The notes beneath the pieces were generated by a model, which saw only the letters and a program-made list of their open reading frames with translations, searched no databases and was not told the DNA's origin. Source: Polaromonas sp. 39-63-25 (GTDB lineage Bacteria > Pseudomonadota > Gammaproteobacteria > Burkholderiales > Burkholderiaceae_C). Taken from it: a stretch of DNA of 64,000 bases. Shown piece after piece: positions 1 through 7,725 of the stretch. The position numbers and the translations under genes were made by a program. The number at the start of each line of letters is the position of its first letter. Positions within the stretch are counted from its first letter, which is position 1. The stretch covers positions 310,001-374,000 of the forward strand of contig NZ_NCJH01000001.1 of the NCBI RefSeq assembly GCF_002278925.1, given 5' to 3'.

Positions 1-329
1 GCCGGCTCGGAAAAGCAGATGTAGATCCTGCGGTTGGCAGCAAAACCGGCATCCGTGATGACATCGAGCAGCCCACCCTGTCCGCCGGCGTCGATGGCGG
101 GCAGACCAGCCACGGGCGGCCCGAGCCTGCCATCGGCCTCCACCACACGCAGGCGGCCTGGCCTTTCCGTGACCAGGAAGCGGCCCTGCGGCAAAAATGC
201 GAGGGCCCAGGGGTTTTGAAGGCCCGTGGCGACGGCCTCCGGTCGCACGGTCTGCGCCTGCGCCCCTGCACCGGAAAATGCTACTAAAACAGTAGCACAA
301 AAGGCAAGAGAGATAAGGGGTAGGTGCAT
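1..329 (-). CDS. PQQ-dependent sugar dehydrogenase, N-terminal part
   Basis: Partial gene running off the left edge; 109 residues are visible. The product begins with a clear signal peptide (hydrophobic stretch ending near AGAQAQ). The mature part reads [20 protein letters not shown], then [10 protein letters not shown] and GQGGLLDV, the opening of the glucose/sorbosone dehydrogenase beta-propeller family (YliI/Asd type). Family members oxidise aldose sugars in the periplasm using PQQ. The ATG at 329 is preceded by AGGAG at good spacing. The signal-peptide region contains a perfect palindrome (279-297). The exact substrate cannot be told from this fragment. Confidence 0.85.
   Translation of the reverse strand, partial: MHLPLISLAFCATVLVAFSGAGAQAQTVRPEAVATGLQNPWALAFLPQGRFLVTERPGRLRVVEADGRLGPPVAGLPAIDAGGQGGLLDVITDAGFAANRRIYICFSEP
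279..297. repeat. 7-bp-arm palindrome inside the signal-peptide codons
   Basis: TGCTACT and AGTAGCA flank a 5-base AAAAC loop. The outer bases match the core (GCTACT ... TAGC) of the dispersed ~50-bp repeat found inside other genes of this window. It lacks the GC-rich right half, so membership of that family is only suggestive. Confidence 0.4.
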
Positions 330-528
330 ATTTCACTCCTTGATTCGGGCAAAAGATCCGCGCGACGGATAGTGCCGGGCCTTGCGGCAATATGCCACTA
401 TCGCCTTGCCTGTACACGCCTGCGGGTTTCCCCGAACAAGGAGCGACTTTTCAGTTCTCAAAAGCGCTCATTGTCGTAAATCGTTACAAATCAATGGCTT
501 ACCGTCGCAATCTAGAAAAAACTTTAGC

Positions 529-557
529 TTGACGTAGGACTTGTCCTTCAGTACTCT
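529..557 (+). promoter_or_regulatory. candidate sigma70 promoter of the NlpC/P60 gene
   Basis: TTGACG (529-534) and TACTCT (552-557) are separated by 17 bases. The expected transcription start (about 564) falls on or next to the ATG at 565, so the mRNA would be leaderless or nearly so. No Shine-Dalgarno sequence precedes that ATG. Confidence 0.5.
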
Positions 558-564
558 AGCGCCC

Positions 565-1113
565 ATGCGTACCCCCCTGCTCCTCACCTGCCTTCTGCTA
601 GCTGCCACCGCGCAGGCGGCACCCGGCCATTCCGGTGACGACATGGACAAATTCCTCGCTGACAAGGGCCTGCTCAACCGGATCGACCAGGTGCGGCAGT
701 CGGTCAGCCACAAGGCCTCCGAACTGGTGGTCAACGCCATGGGATTCCTGGGCGTGCCTTACCGGCGCGGCGGCAACACGGCCGAGTCCGGGGTGGATTG
801 CAGCGGTTTTGTGAAAGCCATCTACGAGCAGACCGTGGGCCTGGTCTTGCCACGGCGCGCCGAGCAGCAGGCTGCCGCCACACAGAACATCGACAAAAAT
901 GAGCTGCAACCCGGCGACCTGGTGTTTTTCAACACCATGAAGCGGGCATTCAGCCATGTCGGCATTTATGTCGGCGAAGGCAAATTCATCCATGCGCCCA
1001 AGCCCGGTGCCCAGGTGCGGGTTGAAAGCCTGAGCGTCGCTTACTGGGCCCGCCGCTTCGACGGTGCGCGCCGCGTCCAGGGCACCGCCCAGGCCAACGC
1101 GTCCGGCGAATAA
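565..1113 (+). CDS. NlpC/P60 family (C40) cell-wall hydrolase, exported
   Basis: 182 residues. The N-terminus MRTPLLLTCLLLAATAQA is a signal peptide, which decides the start at 565 over an upstream TTG at 541. The C40 domain follows: GVDCSGFV carries the nucleophile Cys, FSHVGIYVG the catalytic His, and FIHAPKPG the usual third-residue region. Family enzymes cleave the gamma-D-Glu-diaminopimelate bond in peptidoglycan peptides in the periplasm. It stands alone, with a candidate promoter whose start point practically coincides with the ATG. The length is typical of single-domain Spr/YafL-like proteins; the precise peptide bond is inferred from the family. Confidence 0.9.
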   Translation: MRTPLLLTCLLLAATAQAAPGHSGDDMDKFLADKGLLNRIDQVRQSVSHKASELVVNAMGFLGVPYRRGGNTAESGVDCSGFVKAIYEQTVGLVLPRRAEQQAAATQNIDKNELQPGDLVFFNTMKRAFSHVGIYVGEGKFIHAPKPGAQVRVESLSVAYWARRFDGARRVQGTAQANASGE

Positions 1114-1461
1114 GCGGCCGGCCGGCCACGTCCGGCTTCTCGCTCTTCTTCGCCCTTCTCTTCTTCTCTTTCCCGTCTTTCTTCCTGCCTGCCCTGCTTC
1201 GGCAGACCGGCCTCAATCGGCCTTGACGCCGGCCCCCCGGATCACCTTCGCCCATTGGGTCGTTTCCAGCGCAATAAACGCATCGGACCCCTCTTCATTC
1301 CGGGCCACAGTCCATGCAGCGGCCACCGGGTTTGCCCCGAAAAAGGACGCGGCTGAGCCCGGGCTGACACCTGCACGACGCTCGCTGCTGCGCAAGGCAG
1401 AATGCGGCGCAAGATGGCCCCATCCGGTATCCTTCCAAAGCCACCACGTTCAGGAGCTTCC
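1114..1461. other. intergenic region with a polypyrimidine tract
   Basis: 348 bases with no convincing gene. Positions about 1136-1190 are almost pure C/T on the plus strand. No hairpin followed by a T-run, tRNA or conserved short reading frame was recognised. A GGAG Shine-Dalgarno sequence (1453-1456) belongs to the next gene. Confidence 0.5.
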
Positions 1462-2292
1462 ATGACTATCCAGCGGTCCCGTTCGGGCCTTCTCGCTGCC
1501 CTCGCCGGGCTTGGCGCCCTGCTGCTGACATCCGGGCTGGCGTTTGGCTGTATCACCGATCGCCCCGCACGCGCCCAGATCCTGGTCAACATGGACCCCT
1601 GGAAGCGACAGGCCGTCGATACCGACACCCCCGTGGAACACACGCTGCATGCGGGAGACCTCGTGACCGTGCTGCTGCCGGCCAAGGCAGTCGTCACCGC
1701 CATCGAGGCCCCGGGCGTCGCTGAACCCGCCCTGGTGGCACTTGAAGAAACGCGTTACCTCGCCCTGTCTGACCAGGGCGGCGGCGTCGCTTTTCCCGAT
1801 GTGCGGGTTGCCAAACTCACGCTGCCCAGCGGACCCGGCACCGGCATCCGCCGCTTCGGCGCAGCCCACGCGGGCCGTGTGTATCTGCGCGTCAGCCACG
1901 CCGGGCGCATCCAGTGGGTCCGTCTGGACATCACCACGGCTGTCGAGGTCCCGCGGGGTAAAGTGGTCATGGGAAATGAGGCCACCGCCGTCGCCAGACA
2001 GCCGCTAGGCGTGGGCGGCTACGACACTCTGGAACTCGAATTACCCGGACAACCCGGCGACGGCTGGTCGGTCACCCCGGCGCAAGACGTCGGCTTCCAG
2101 CTCGTGTCGATCGACAGCGTCCCCGCCTTGACGCCGCAGGCCGGCGCAGAGTCTGCTCCCCGGGTCAGGCTGCGCTTCGTCAAGGCCTCGCTGACCAACG
2201 GCAGCCCTGGTTTTGAGCTCAGGCTTGACGTGAAAAACCGGTCCAGCCAGTACAACTTCACGATCCACCGGCAGGCAACGCCGACCTGTTAG
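1462..2292 (+). CDS. exported protein of unknown function
   Basis: 276 residues. The ATG at 1462 has GGAG upstream and begins a signal peptide (hydrophobic core LLAALAGLGALLLTSGLAFG, cleavage near residue 29); in-frame ATGs further upstream would bury it. No family was recognised with confidence. The C-terminal third (LELPGQPGDGWSVTP, then VRLRFVKAS, then SPGFELRLDVKNR) is beta-rich and loosely resembles the chagasin/I42 protease-inhibitor fold, but the diagnostic NPTTGY motif is missing. Its last four bases overlap the convergent small gene at 2289-2579. Confidence 0.7.
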   Translation: MTIQRSRSGLLAALAGLGALLLTSGLAFGCITDRPARAQILVNMDPWKRQAVDTDTPVEHTLHAGDLVTVLLPAKAVVTAIEAPGVAEPALVALEETRYLALSDQGGGVAFPDVRVAKLTLPSGPGTGIRRFGAAHAGRVYLRVSHAGRIQWVRLDITTAVEVPRGKVVMGNEATAVARQPLGVGGYDTLELELPGQPGDGWSVTPAQDVGFQLVSIDSVPALTPQAGAESAPRVRLRFVKASLTNGSPGFELRLDVKNRSSQYNFTIHRQATPTC

Positions 2293-2579
2293 GGGTTTCT
2301 TTTCCCAGTTGTCCGTTTCGCAGCCTCTGTCCGGTCCCGGTCCGGCCGGTGGCGTTGGCGCACTTCGGCAGAACAAACCTTGTTTTTCAGCCTGGCACGC
2401 TCCCAGCAACGCTCACTGGCCTGCCCCGCGCTGTTGTCCAGGCAGGCACGCAGCAGCGCCGAGGCCATGCGATGGCAAGTTTCAAACTCATTCGGCGTGG
2501 GCGAGGCAAAAGCCAGCGGCAGGCAGCAGCTTCCCAGGAGAAGCAGGCCCCGACACGCCTGAATCATCGTCGCTCTCAT
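2289..2579 (-). CDS. small exported twin-CX10C protein, unknown function
   Basis: 96 residues from the ATG at 2579 (92 from the ATG four codons in). A signal peptide (CRGLLLLGSCCLPLAFA) is followed by a mature part with exactly four cysteines in two CX10C units (CHRMASALLRAC and CWERARLKNKVC) separated by 11 residues, then a charged tail. That spacing predicts two helices clamped by two disulfides. It is convergent with, and overlaps by four bases, the 1462-2292 gene. GGGG lies about 8 bases before the start. Whether it is expressed is not proven. Confidence 0.55.
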   Translation of the reverse strand: MRATMIQACRGLLLLGSCCLPLAFASPTPNEFETCHRMASALLRACLDNSAGQASERCWERARLKNKVCSAEVRQRHRPDRDRTEAAKRTTGKRNP

Positions 2580-2901
2580 CTGTTATTCCCCGGTAAAACC
2601 AGCATCAAGGGATTTTCCCGATTAGTTTCAAGGCTGATATCCTTGCTTCGCAGCAACCCTCTTTAACGGACTTTGCTTCCCAAGCCCCTACCTTATTACG
2701 CTGGCTGCACGGCAGGAAGTTTGCTGCACAGCGCAAAGCCCCGAACGGGGTGATGGACTGAATCAATTACCACAATCACAAAAGATTGCAATCGACGTTG
2801 GGCTATGTCAGCTCGCTGACGTTCGAGAAAAATCCAGACCGCGAAGCGCCGGCCTGTGCGGCACGAGGCGCGGGAACAGGCCTGGCCGGGCGGTGCATCG
2901 C
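2580..2901. other. intergenic region, nothing recognised
   Basis: 322 bases, somewhat richer in A/T than the surroundings. It separates the small exported protein from the 3' end of the 590-residue orphan gene. No tRNA, terminator with a T-run, or credible coding frame was seen. Confidence 0.4.
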
Positions 2902-4674
2902 TCAATCAGCCATGTCCCACACATCACTTGTGCACAGACTTTTATACATGTAGTCGATGCGGTCCCAATCCCAGCTCGACTTGATCGTTTTCCCCCAAAA
3001 CGTCGTCAATGTCCGTCCGTGGGAAATCGCCCTATTGATCAGATCGATCTGGGCATGGCACAACTCGACAATCAGTTCAGCTGAATACGGTTCGCCGTTG
3101 CGCAATGTGCCGGTGATCAGCGCGAACGGATTGATGTTCTTCAGGTACCAGCCGCAGAACATGACCAATGCCCGCTTGTGATCATCCCCGCCCTTCCAGT
3201 TAAGGCGCCGTCTTGCCGTGGATTCTTCGTGGGTGTCCTGATGCAACATAAGGACGCCCCATTTTTCCTTCTGGGCAAAAAAATTGATCATGTTGTCGGA
3301 GTAGAGCCGGGTTTCATTGCCCTGCTTATGGAACACGTCAATCACGTATTCCGAATACAGGAACATTTCAATAGCGATGCGCAGATCATTCGGATCAAGC
3401 ACGCTTTTTTTCCAGCCGTAGTGCGCTTCGATGGCTTTTTGCACGTCACTCGCGAAGCCGCGAATGACCGCATTCATGAACAGGTGCTGGTTTTTTTCCT
3501 GCCCCCGCACGATTTGGCCGGATTTACGGAGGTACGCCTGTTTGTGCGCTTCCAACTTGTTCCCGGAATCGACGAAATCTTCACCAAAAATCCTGTCCAG
3601 CACATGTTTCGTGGCGTCTTGCATCAGTGTCAGCGTGGCGGCGGACAACGCGGTTGCAATGGCGGCGACGTGCGCCACCTTGGAAAGGTGCGACAGATCC
3701 ATCAGGACTGTGCCGTTTTCATATTGCTCCAGCCTTTCGGCGAACAGACGGACGGCAAGTGGCTTGTCATCGCCTTTGAGGGGTGCGTACTTGCTTGTTG
3801 GATCGTAGTTATCGCTCCTGAAAATGCCGACCACTTTGGACGCCACCTTGCCGACAACGCTGAGCGGCGGCGGCGCCGCGCTCAGGGCATCAAGAACAGT
3901 CGAGATCAACTTCAGCCTGTCACCGGTCTTTTTGCTGTCTTTCGCCACCGTGTCGTCGAAATTCCTGTACGCGACCATGATTGCGGTGTTCAGGGTCGTA
4001 TAGTTGAACAGCAGCCAATGGGCATTTTGGTCTATGGCGTTCTCAATACCCCTTCTCGCCTCTGACCAGGCTGTGGATATTGCTGCGTTGTTGTCGAAGC
4101 TCTTGGCGACGAGCTCACGATTACTGCTGCGTATGTTGGTCCGCACCTGCTGCATCGCACCTATCAGTTTTGTTTTTAGCACTTCGCGGGCAGCATCATC
4201 GAATTGTCGGGTTGTCAGGCTGACAGGGGCATTGGTTCGCAACTGCGGCTGCGCAGTCAACCTGACTTGATCTACCGGGACGGGCACTATTGGCCGGGCG
4301 GCTGCCGCGGCCCGGACGGCAGCAATGGCGTCGTAGACACCCTTGACGCGCTTGATGAGTTCCGAGTTTCCCGATCCGCCGGCGGAGAATTGGGCTTTGA
4401 TGTCCTTTTCGATGCCTCCGTATATACCGGCGACGCTCTTGACCTGGACTGCGGTGAGGAAATTCAATGCGCGGAACAGGTTTCTGCTGTCCCGGTTTTC
4501 ATTGTTGCTTTCGCTAAAACGCCCAAATTCGAGGATGGATTTTGCGTCGCTATGGTCCCAGCTGTCGAACTCCACTTCGAGGTCCCTGATACCGTCCTGG
4601 GGGATACTCGCACTTAGAAAACCGAGTTTCACTTTTTGCCAGGCTGCGCTCAGGTCAACAGAATTCTTGTTCAT
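2902..4674 (-). CDS. orphan protein of 590 residues, unknown function
   Basis: Not recognised. The coding sequence is long and uninterrupted, with an ATG at 4674 and a candidate promoter just upstream (4712-4739). There is no signal peptide. Residues about 115-150 are a low-complexity Ala/Pro/Val linker. Two stretches are rather hydrophobic: one near SVVGKVASKVVGIF, and VAHVAAIATALSAATLTLM shortly after. The C-terminal third is rich in aromatic residues (GWYLKNINPFALITG, SWDWDRIDYMY). Base composition is visibly less GC-rich than its neighbours and it sits alone next to gene debris, which suggests horizontal acquisition. A toxin, effector or defence role is possible but nothing in the sequence proves it. 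Confidence 0.75.
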   Translation of the reverse strand: MNKNSVDLSAAWQKVKLGFLSASIPQDGIRDLEVEFDSWDHSDAKSILEFGRFSESNNENRDSRNLFRALNFLTAVQVKSVAGIYGGIEKDIKAQFSAGGSGNSELIKRVKGVYDAIAAVRAAAAARPIVPVPVDQVRLTAQPQLRTNAPVSLTTRQFDDAAREVLKTKLIGAMQQVRTNIRSSNRELVAKSFDNNAAISTAWSEARRGIENAIDQNAHWLLFNYTTLNTAIMVAYRNFDDTVAKDSKKTGDRLKLISTVLDALSAAPPPLSVVGKVASKVVGIFRSDNYDPTSKYAPLKGDDKPLAVRLFAERLEQYENGTVLMDLSHLSKVAHVAAIATALSAATLTLMQDATKHVLDRIFGEDFVDSGNKLEAHKQAYLRKSGQIVRGQEKNQHLFMNAVIRGFASDVQKAIEAHYGWKKSVLDPNDLRIAIEMFLYSEYVIDVFHKQGNETRLYSDNMINFFAQKEKWGVLMLHQDTHEESTARRRLNWKGGDDHKRALVMFCGWYLKNINPFALITGTLRNGEPYSAELIVELCHAQIDLINRAISHGRTLTTFWGKTIKSSWDWDRIDYMYKSLCTSDVWDMAD

Positions 4675-4711
4675 GGTGTAAAGATTTCTACGCTTGAAGT
4701 TCCGTCACTAT

Positions 4712-4739
4712 ATTTTACATTTGTGATAGGTGGTTACAA
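4712..4739 (-). promoter_or_regulatory. candidate promoter of the orphan gene
   Basis: On the minus strand TTGTAA (4739-4734) and TAAAAT (4717-4712) are 16 bases apart, with TG just before the -10 box. Transcription would start near 4705, giving a leader of about 30 bases. No strong Shine-Dalgarno sequence precedes the ATG at 4674. Confidence 0.45.
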
Positions 4740-4767
4740 AACAAGCCGTGCCATGGCATCCGGATAA

Positions 4768-4886
4768 GCCTTGGCGCCGACGGTTTTGGTCTTGAGCATG
4801 ATGTTGTCGAAACGCGGGGCGTTCATCTTCTGCCAGACCTTGACGAGGTCGCGGTCGGCGCCCTGCATCAGGCCATCGAGCATTTC
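4768..4886 (-). pseudogene. duplicated fragment of lpdA
   Basis: About 119 bases that match 9369-9487 inside lpdA with only a handful of mismatches, in the same orientation. The translated piece contains [15 protein letters not shown] and [19 protein letters not shown], identical to the lipoamide dehydrogenase. Homology stops abruptly on both sides, and no start, stop or other part of lpdA is nearby, so it cannot encode a functional enzyme. It shows that a piece of the gene 4.6 kb away was copied here, recently enough to stay nearly identical. Confidence 0.85.
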
Positions 4887-4911
4887 GGCCGCCGGCGCCC
4901 AGGCAGAAAGG

Positions 4912-5070
4912 TTCATCGATCATGCCCGCGTTCGCGGCGTCGAGCCCCAATACCAGAACCTGACCTCACCGCGCGAGGATTGCACCAGCCACTGGGTCAC
5001 CGAGTAGCGGCAAGGACGTCGCCACGGCTGTGGGTGCTGTGGTGGGCGCTCTGGCTTGGCCCAGCGCGCC
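4912..5070 (+). pseudogene. decayed glycine-zipper (17-kDa antigen-like) protein gene
   Basis: In frame 1, 4921-5004 reads ARVRGVEPQYQNLTSPRE, a Cys, then HWVTE and a stop. This is the style of the conserved segment before the glycine zipper in SlyB/17-kDa surface antigen proteins. The zipper itself (SGKDVATAVGAVVGALA, 5006-5056) continues in frame 2. There is no start codon with a signal peptide, because the sequence upstream is the lpdA fragment. The gene has therefore lost its 5' end and carries a frameshift. The assignment is by pattern, without a search. Confidence 0.5.
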
Positions 5071-5185
5071 ACAGACGGCCGCGTCCTGGCGGTAGACACG
5101 GCGCAAGTCGGAGGCCGCCCCGCCTGGCGCGTAAAAGTAGTCTCGGCGCAGGGCGAAGTCAGGGTGATCCCCATTGATGTCGCCA
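5071..5185 (+). pseudogene. remnant of a PepSY domain
   Basis: Frame 1 reads DGRVLAVDTAQVGG and then WRVKVVSAQGEVRVIPIDV, matching the ending typical of PepSY domains (GxVLxV ... YxVKVL ... GxVRxIxVD). The front of the domain and a signal peptide are absent and the sequence abuts the glycine-zipper remnant. Intact PepSY genes of this type usually lie beside a two-component system; none is present here. Confidence 0.5.
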
Positions 5186-5324
5186 GCGTGAACGATACTG
5201 CTGGCCTCGACGCGGCTGACGCGAGAAGACACAGCCTGACTCAGGACCAGTGCCTTGTTAGACATGATGGTGATCAAAATGACGAGGCGGCAAAGAATTG
5301 AGTGCCGGAGGATTGATATCCGTG

Positions 5325-5495
5325 ATGCCCGAGCACACCCTGTTCCCTCTTGATCTCAGCCCGCTGTCCGGTTACGCCCAATGTGAATCCAAGACGGTTT
5401 GCGATTGCGCCTATGACGTTCTTGCGAAGGTGCACGTTCTGCTGGAGTTCCTGTCTGCCAAGCTGAAGGACGCGGATTGGCAGAAACTGAATTGA
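5325..5495 (+). CDS. small hypothetical protein
   Basis: 56 codons from ATG 5325; GGAGG at 5307-5311 would suit a GTG at 5322 or an ATG at 5325 at long spacing. The product, MPEHTLFPLDLS followed by a Cys-containing segment (CESKTVCDCAYDVLAKVH) and an amphipathic tail, has no signal peptide and no recognised family. It sits between gene debris and the LysR gene and may itself be debris. Low confidence. Confidence 0.35.
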   Translation: MPEHTLFPLDLSPLSGYAQCESKTVCDCAYDVLAKVHVLLEFLSAKLKDADWQKLN

Positions 5496-5511
5496 CGGAG
5501 AGCTTGCGGGC

Positions 5512-6438
5512 CTACGACGCCGGCGCGATGTCGGTCCACCAGCCTTCAGGCGGGTGGATCTCGGCGATGAAATCGGTGAACGCCCTGAGCCTGGACATCT
5601 GGTAGCGGTTGCGCAGGTAGACCACGTGCACAGGCGAGGCCAGCGCCACATGGTCCACCAGCACGGGCTGCAGCCGGCCTTGGCGCACCAGTTCATAGAC
5701 CAGCGGGTCGGGGACCTGGGCGATACCCAGGCCCGCGACCGCGGCGTTGGCCGCGGCCTCCAACGATGACACACTGAGCCGGCCGGCTGGCGCGTGCATC
5801 TGGCGCCGGCCTTCGCGCTCGAACACCCAGTCGGCCGTCCGGCCGGTGGTGGGCGAAACGAAGCCGATGCATTCATGCGAGTGCAGCGCTTCGGGCGAGC
5901 CCGGCAGGCCGCGCTCGGCGACGTAGGAAGCGCTGGCGCACGTCACCCAGTGCAGCGTGGCAATCGGGCGCGCCACCAGGTTCGCGTCCGGCTCCACGGA
6001 CGAGGCGCGAACGGCGCAATCGACACCTTCCTCCACAAGGTTGACGGCTCGATCGGTGATCATCAGATCCAGCGCCAAGCGCGGGTAACGGGCGAAAAAA
6101 CGAGGCAACGCAGGGTAGAGCACGTGCTGCGCAAAGCCATGCGCCAGCGAAACGCGCAATCGTCCTTGCGGCGCCGCCTTGGCCTGCGACAGGTCTTCCT
6201 GCACTTCACGCAGTTCGTCAAGCACGCGTTGGCACACCTCGTAGTAGCGGCGACCCTCTTCCGTAGCGCTCACCCGCCGCGTGGTGCGGTGAAGCAGCCG
6301 GGCGCCCACCTCGCGCTCCAGTTGCGCGACGCCATAAGTGACCGTGGACGGCGCGACCGAAAGGCCCTCAGCCACCCGGACGAACGATCCCTGCTCCACC
6401 ACACGGACAAACATGCGGATGCAATTGAAGTGGTCCAT
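5512..6438 (-). CDS. LysR family transcriptional regulator
   Basis: 308 residues, the normal LysR length. The N-terminal winged helix-turn-helix (FVRVVEQGSFVRVAEGLSV, then PSTVTYGVAQLEREVGARL and RTTRRVSATEEG) is followed by the effector-binding domain. It is of the subgroup often annotated as DsdC/AaeR-like repressor-activators. It is divergent from the cytochrome c - GST - VOC operon with a 101-base gap holding a perfect inverted repeat (6456-6474) suitable as its binding site. By LysR rules it probably regulates that operon and itself. The inducer is unknown. Confidence 0.9.
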   Translation of the reverse strand: MDHFNCIRMFVRVVEQGSFVRVAEGLSVAPSTVTYGVAQLEREVGARLLHRTTRRVSATEEGRRYYEVCQRVLDELREVQEDLSQAKAAPQGRLRVSLAHGFAQHVLYPALPRFFARYPRLALDLMITDRAVNLVEEGVDCAVRASSVEPDANLVARPIATLHWVTCASASYVAERGLPGSPEALHSHECIGFVSPTTGRTADWVFEREGRRQMHAPAGRLSVSSLEAAANAAVAGLGIAQVPDPLVYELVRQGRLQPVLVDHVALASPVHVVYLRNRYQMSRLRAFTDFIAEIHPPEGWWTDIAPAS

Positions 6439-6455
6439 TGGAATTATTCTATTGC

Positions 6456-6474
6456 TTCGAATACTAAATTCGAA
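6456..6474. promoter_or_regulatory. palindromic operator candidate for the LysR regulator
   Basis: TTCGAAT and ATTCGAA flank ACTAA: perfect 7-base arms in a 19-base site that contains the T-N11-A pattern of LysR boxes. It lies 18 bases before the LysR start and 66 bases before the divergent cytochrome gene, inside an A/T-rich spacer. Confidence 0.6.
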
Positions 6475-6539
6475 ATTGCGCCGTTTATTGATTATTTATC
6501 GAAGATTATGCTTCAGGCTCTTTCAATCAAGGAAACAAC

Positions 6540-7034
6540 ATGAGCCCAAAAAGAAGCGTACGGCGCGGCGCAACGCGTGCCCATTGGATCTTGGCAGCGA
6601 CTTTGTGCGCTTTGGAACCGGCTGCCGCGCAGGCCGGCAACAACGATGAGATTCTGCGCGGGCGCTACCTTGTGGAAACCACAGGCTGCAACGACTGCCA
6701 CACGCCCGGCTACGCTGCCAAGGACGGCAAGGTCGACGAAAAGCTCTGGCTCACGGGCGACGCCGTGGGCTGGGCCGGGCCCTGGGGCACCACCTATGCC
6801 ACCAACTTGCGGTTGCTGATGGCCGGCATGACCCGCCAGCAATGGCTGGTACACGCCCGCAGCATGAAGCCCCGGCCCCCCATGCCCTGGTTCAACCTTC
6901 GCGCAATGACCGACGCCGACCTCCAGGCCATCCATGCCTACATCCTTTCGCTGGGCCCTGCGGGCGCGCCCGCCCCGGCGTCCCTGCCACCCGGCCGCAA
7001 AGCTGCGGGCCCGGTTGTGCAATTCCCCGAGTGA
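6540..7034 (+). CDS. exported c-type cytochrome
   Basis: 164 residues: signal peptide (cleavage after AQA near residue 32), then a single haem-binding CNDCH motif at residues 50-54. A downstream Met-containing segment (SMKPRPPMPWF) could supply the sixth haem ligand. It is a small mono-haem electron carrier acting in the periplasm. An AAGGA Shine-Dalgarno sequence precedes the ATG at 6540. Such cytochromes often accompany molybdenum hydroxylases (IorB/xanthine dehydrogenase type). A remnant of such a hydroxylase lies at 8281-8373, which fits an older, larger operon, but the present partner is unknown. Confidence 0.85.
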   Translation: MSPKRSVRRGATRAHWILAATLCALEPAAAQAGNNDEILRGRYLVETTGCNDCHTPGYAAKDGKVDEKLWLTGDAVGWAGPWGTTYATNLRLLMAGMTRQQWLVHARSMKPRPPMPWFNLRAMTDADLQAIHAYILSLGPAGAPAPASLPPGRKAAGPVVQFPE

Positions 7035-7044
7035 GAACGACACC

Positions 7045-7725
7045 ATGACCATCAATATCCACTGCCATCCCGCCTCAACGGCCAGCCGCGCCGTCATGCT
7101 GTTCGCCGCCGAAAGCGGCATCGCGTGCAACCTGGAAACCATCGACATCTTCAGCGGCCAGCACATGGGCGCCTCGTATGCGGCCGTCAATCCGAATCGC
7201 CTGATCCCGCTGCTGGAGCATGGCGGTTTCCGCCTGACCGAAAGCTCGGCCATCCTCAGATATCTGGCCGACACGGCCGCTTCGCCCAGCTACCCCGGTG
7301 GCCTGCACGAACGGGCACGGGTCAACGAGCGGCTGGACTGGTTCAACACCCAGCTCAATCGCGACCTGGTCTACGGCTTCGTGTACCCGCAGATCTTTCC
7401 GCAGCACAAGCGCGAAAGCGACGCGGCCCAGCAAGCCACCCTGGCGTGGCACGCGTCCCGCGCCAGACAGTGGCTGGACGTGCTGGATGGCCACTTCCTC
7501 GGTGAGAGCAACGCGTATGTCTGCGGCCAGTCCATCACCCTGGCCGACTACCTCGGCGCCCCCATGGTCGCCATCGGGGAGGCGGCCAGACTGGACTACG
7601 CGCCTTACCCCAACATCCGTCGGTGGCTGGCTACGATGAAGCAGTTGCCCAACTGGGCCCCGGTGTTTGCAGCCATCGACGGCTACGCCGCCTCGCTGGC
7701 ATCGCACCGGTTCCAGCCGCTATGA
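7045..7725 (+). CDS. glutathione S-transferase
   Basis: 226 residues. The N-terminal thioredoxin-like domain has PASTASRAVML near the start, the cis-Pro region NPNRLIPLLE, and the glutathione-contacting LTESSAILRYLAD. The helical C-terminal domain has the N-capping/hydrophobic-staple-like segment SITLADYLGAP. The family conjugates glutathione to electrophiles in the cytoplasm. It starts 10 bases after the cytochrome gene and its stop overlaps the next start (ATGA), so the three genes are co-transcribed and probably translationally coupled. The substrate is unknown; theta/beta-like GST is the best description. Confidence 0.88.
   Translation: MTINIHCHPASTASRAVMLFAAESGIACNLETIDIFSGQHMGASYAAVNPNRLIPLLEHGGFRLTESSAILRYLADTAASPSYPGGLHERARVNERLDWFNTQLNRDLVYGFVYPQIFPQHKRESDAAQQATLAWHASRARQWLDVLDGHFLGESNAYVCGQSITLADYLGAPMVAIGEAARLDYAPYPNIRRWLATMKQLPNWAPVFAAIDGYAASLASHRFQPL

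Noticed and set aside
1213-1395. 60-codon minus-strand frame in the 1114-1461 gap
   Set aside because: No start signal, no signal peptide and no recognisable protein; treated as non-coding.
2696-2905. 69-codon minus-strand frame before the orphan gene
   Set aside because: No Shine-Dalgarno sequence, no family, unusual composition; likely chance in the intergenic region.
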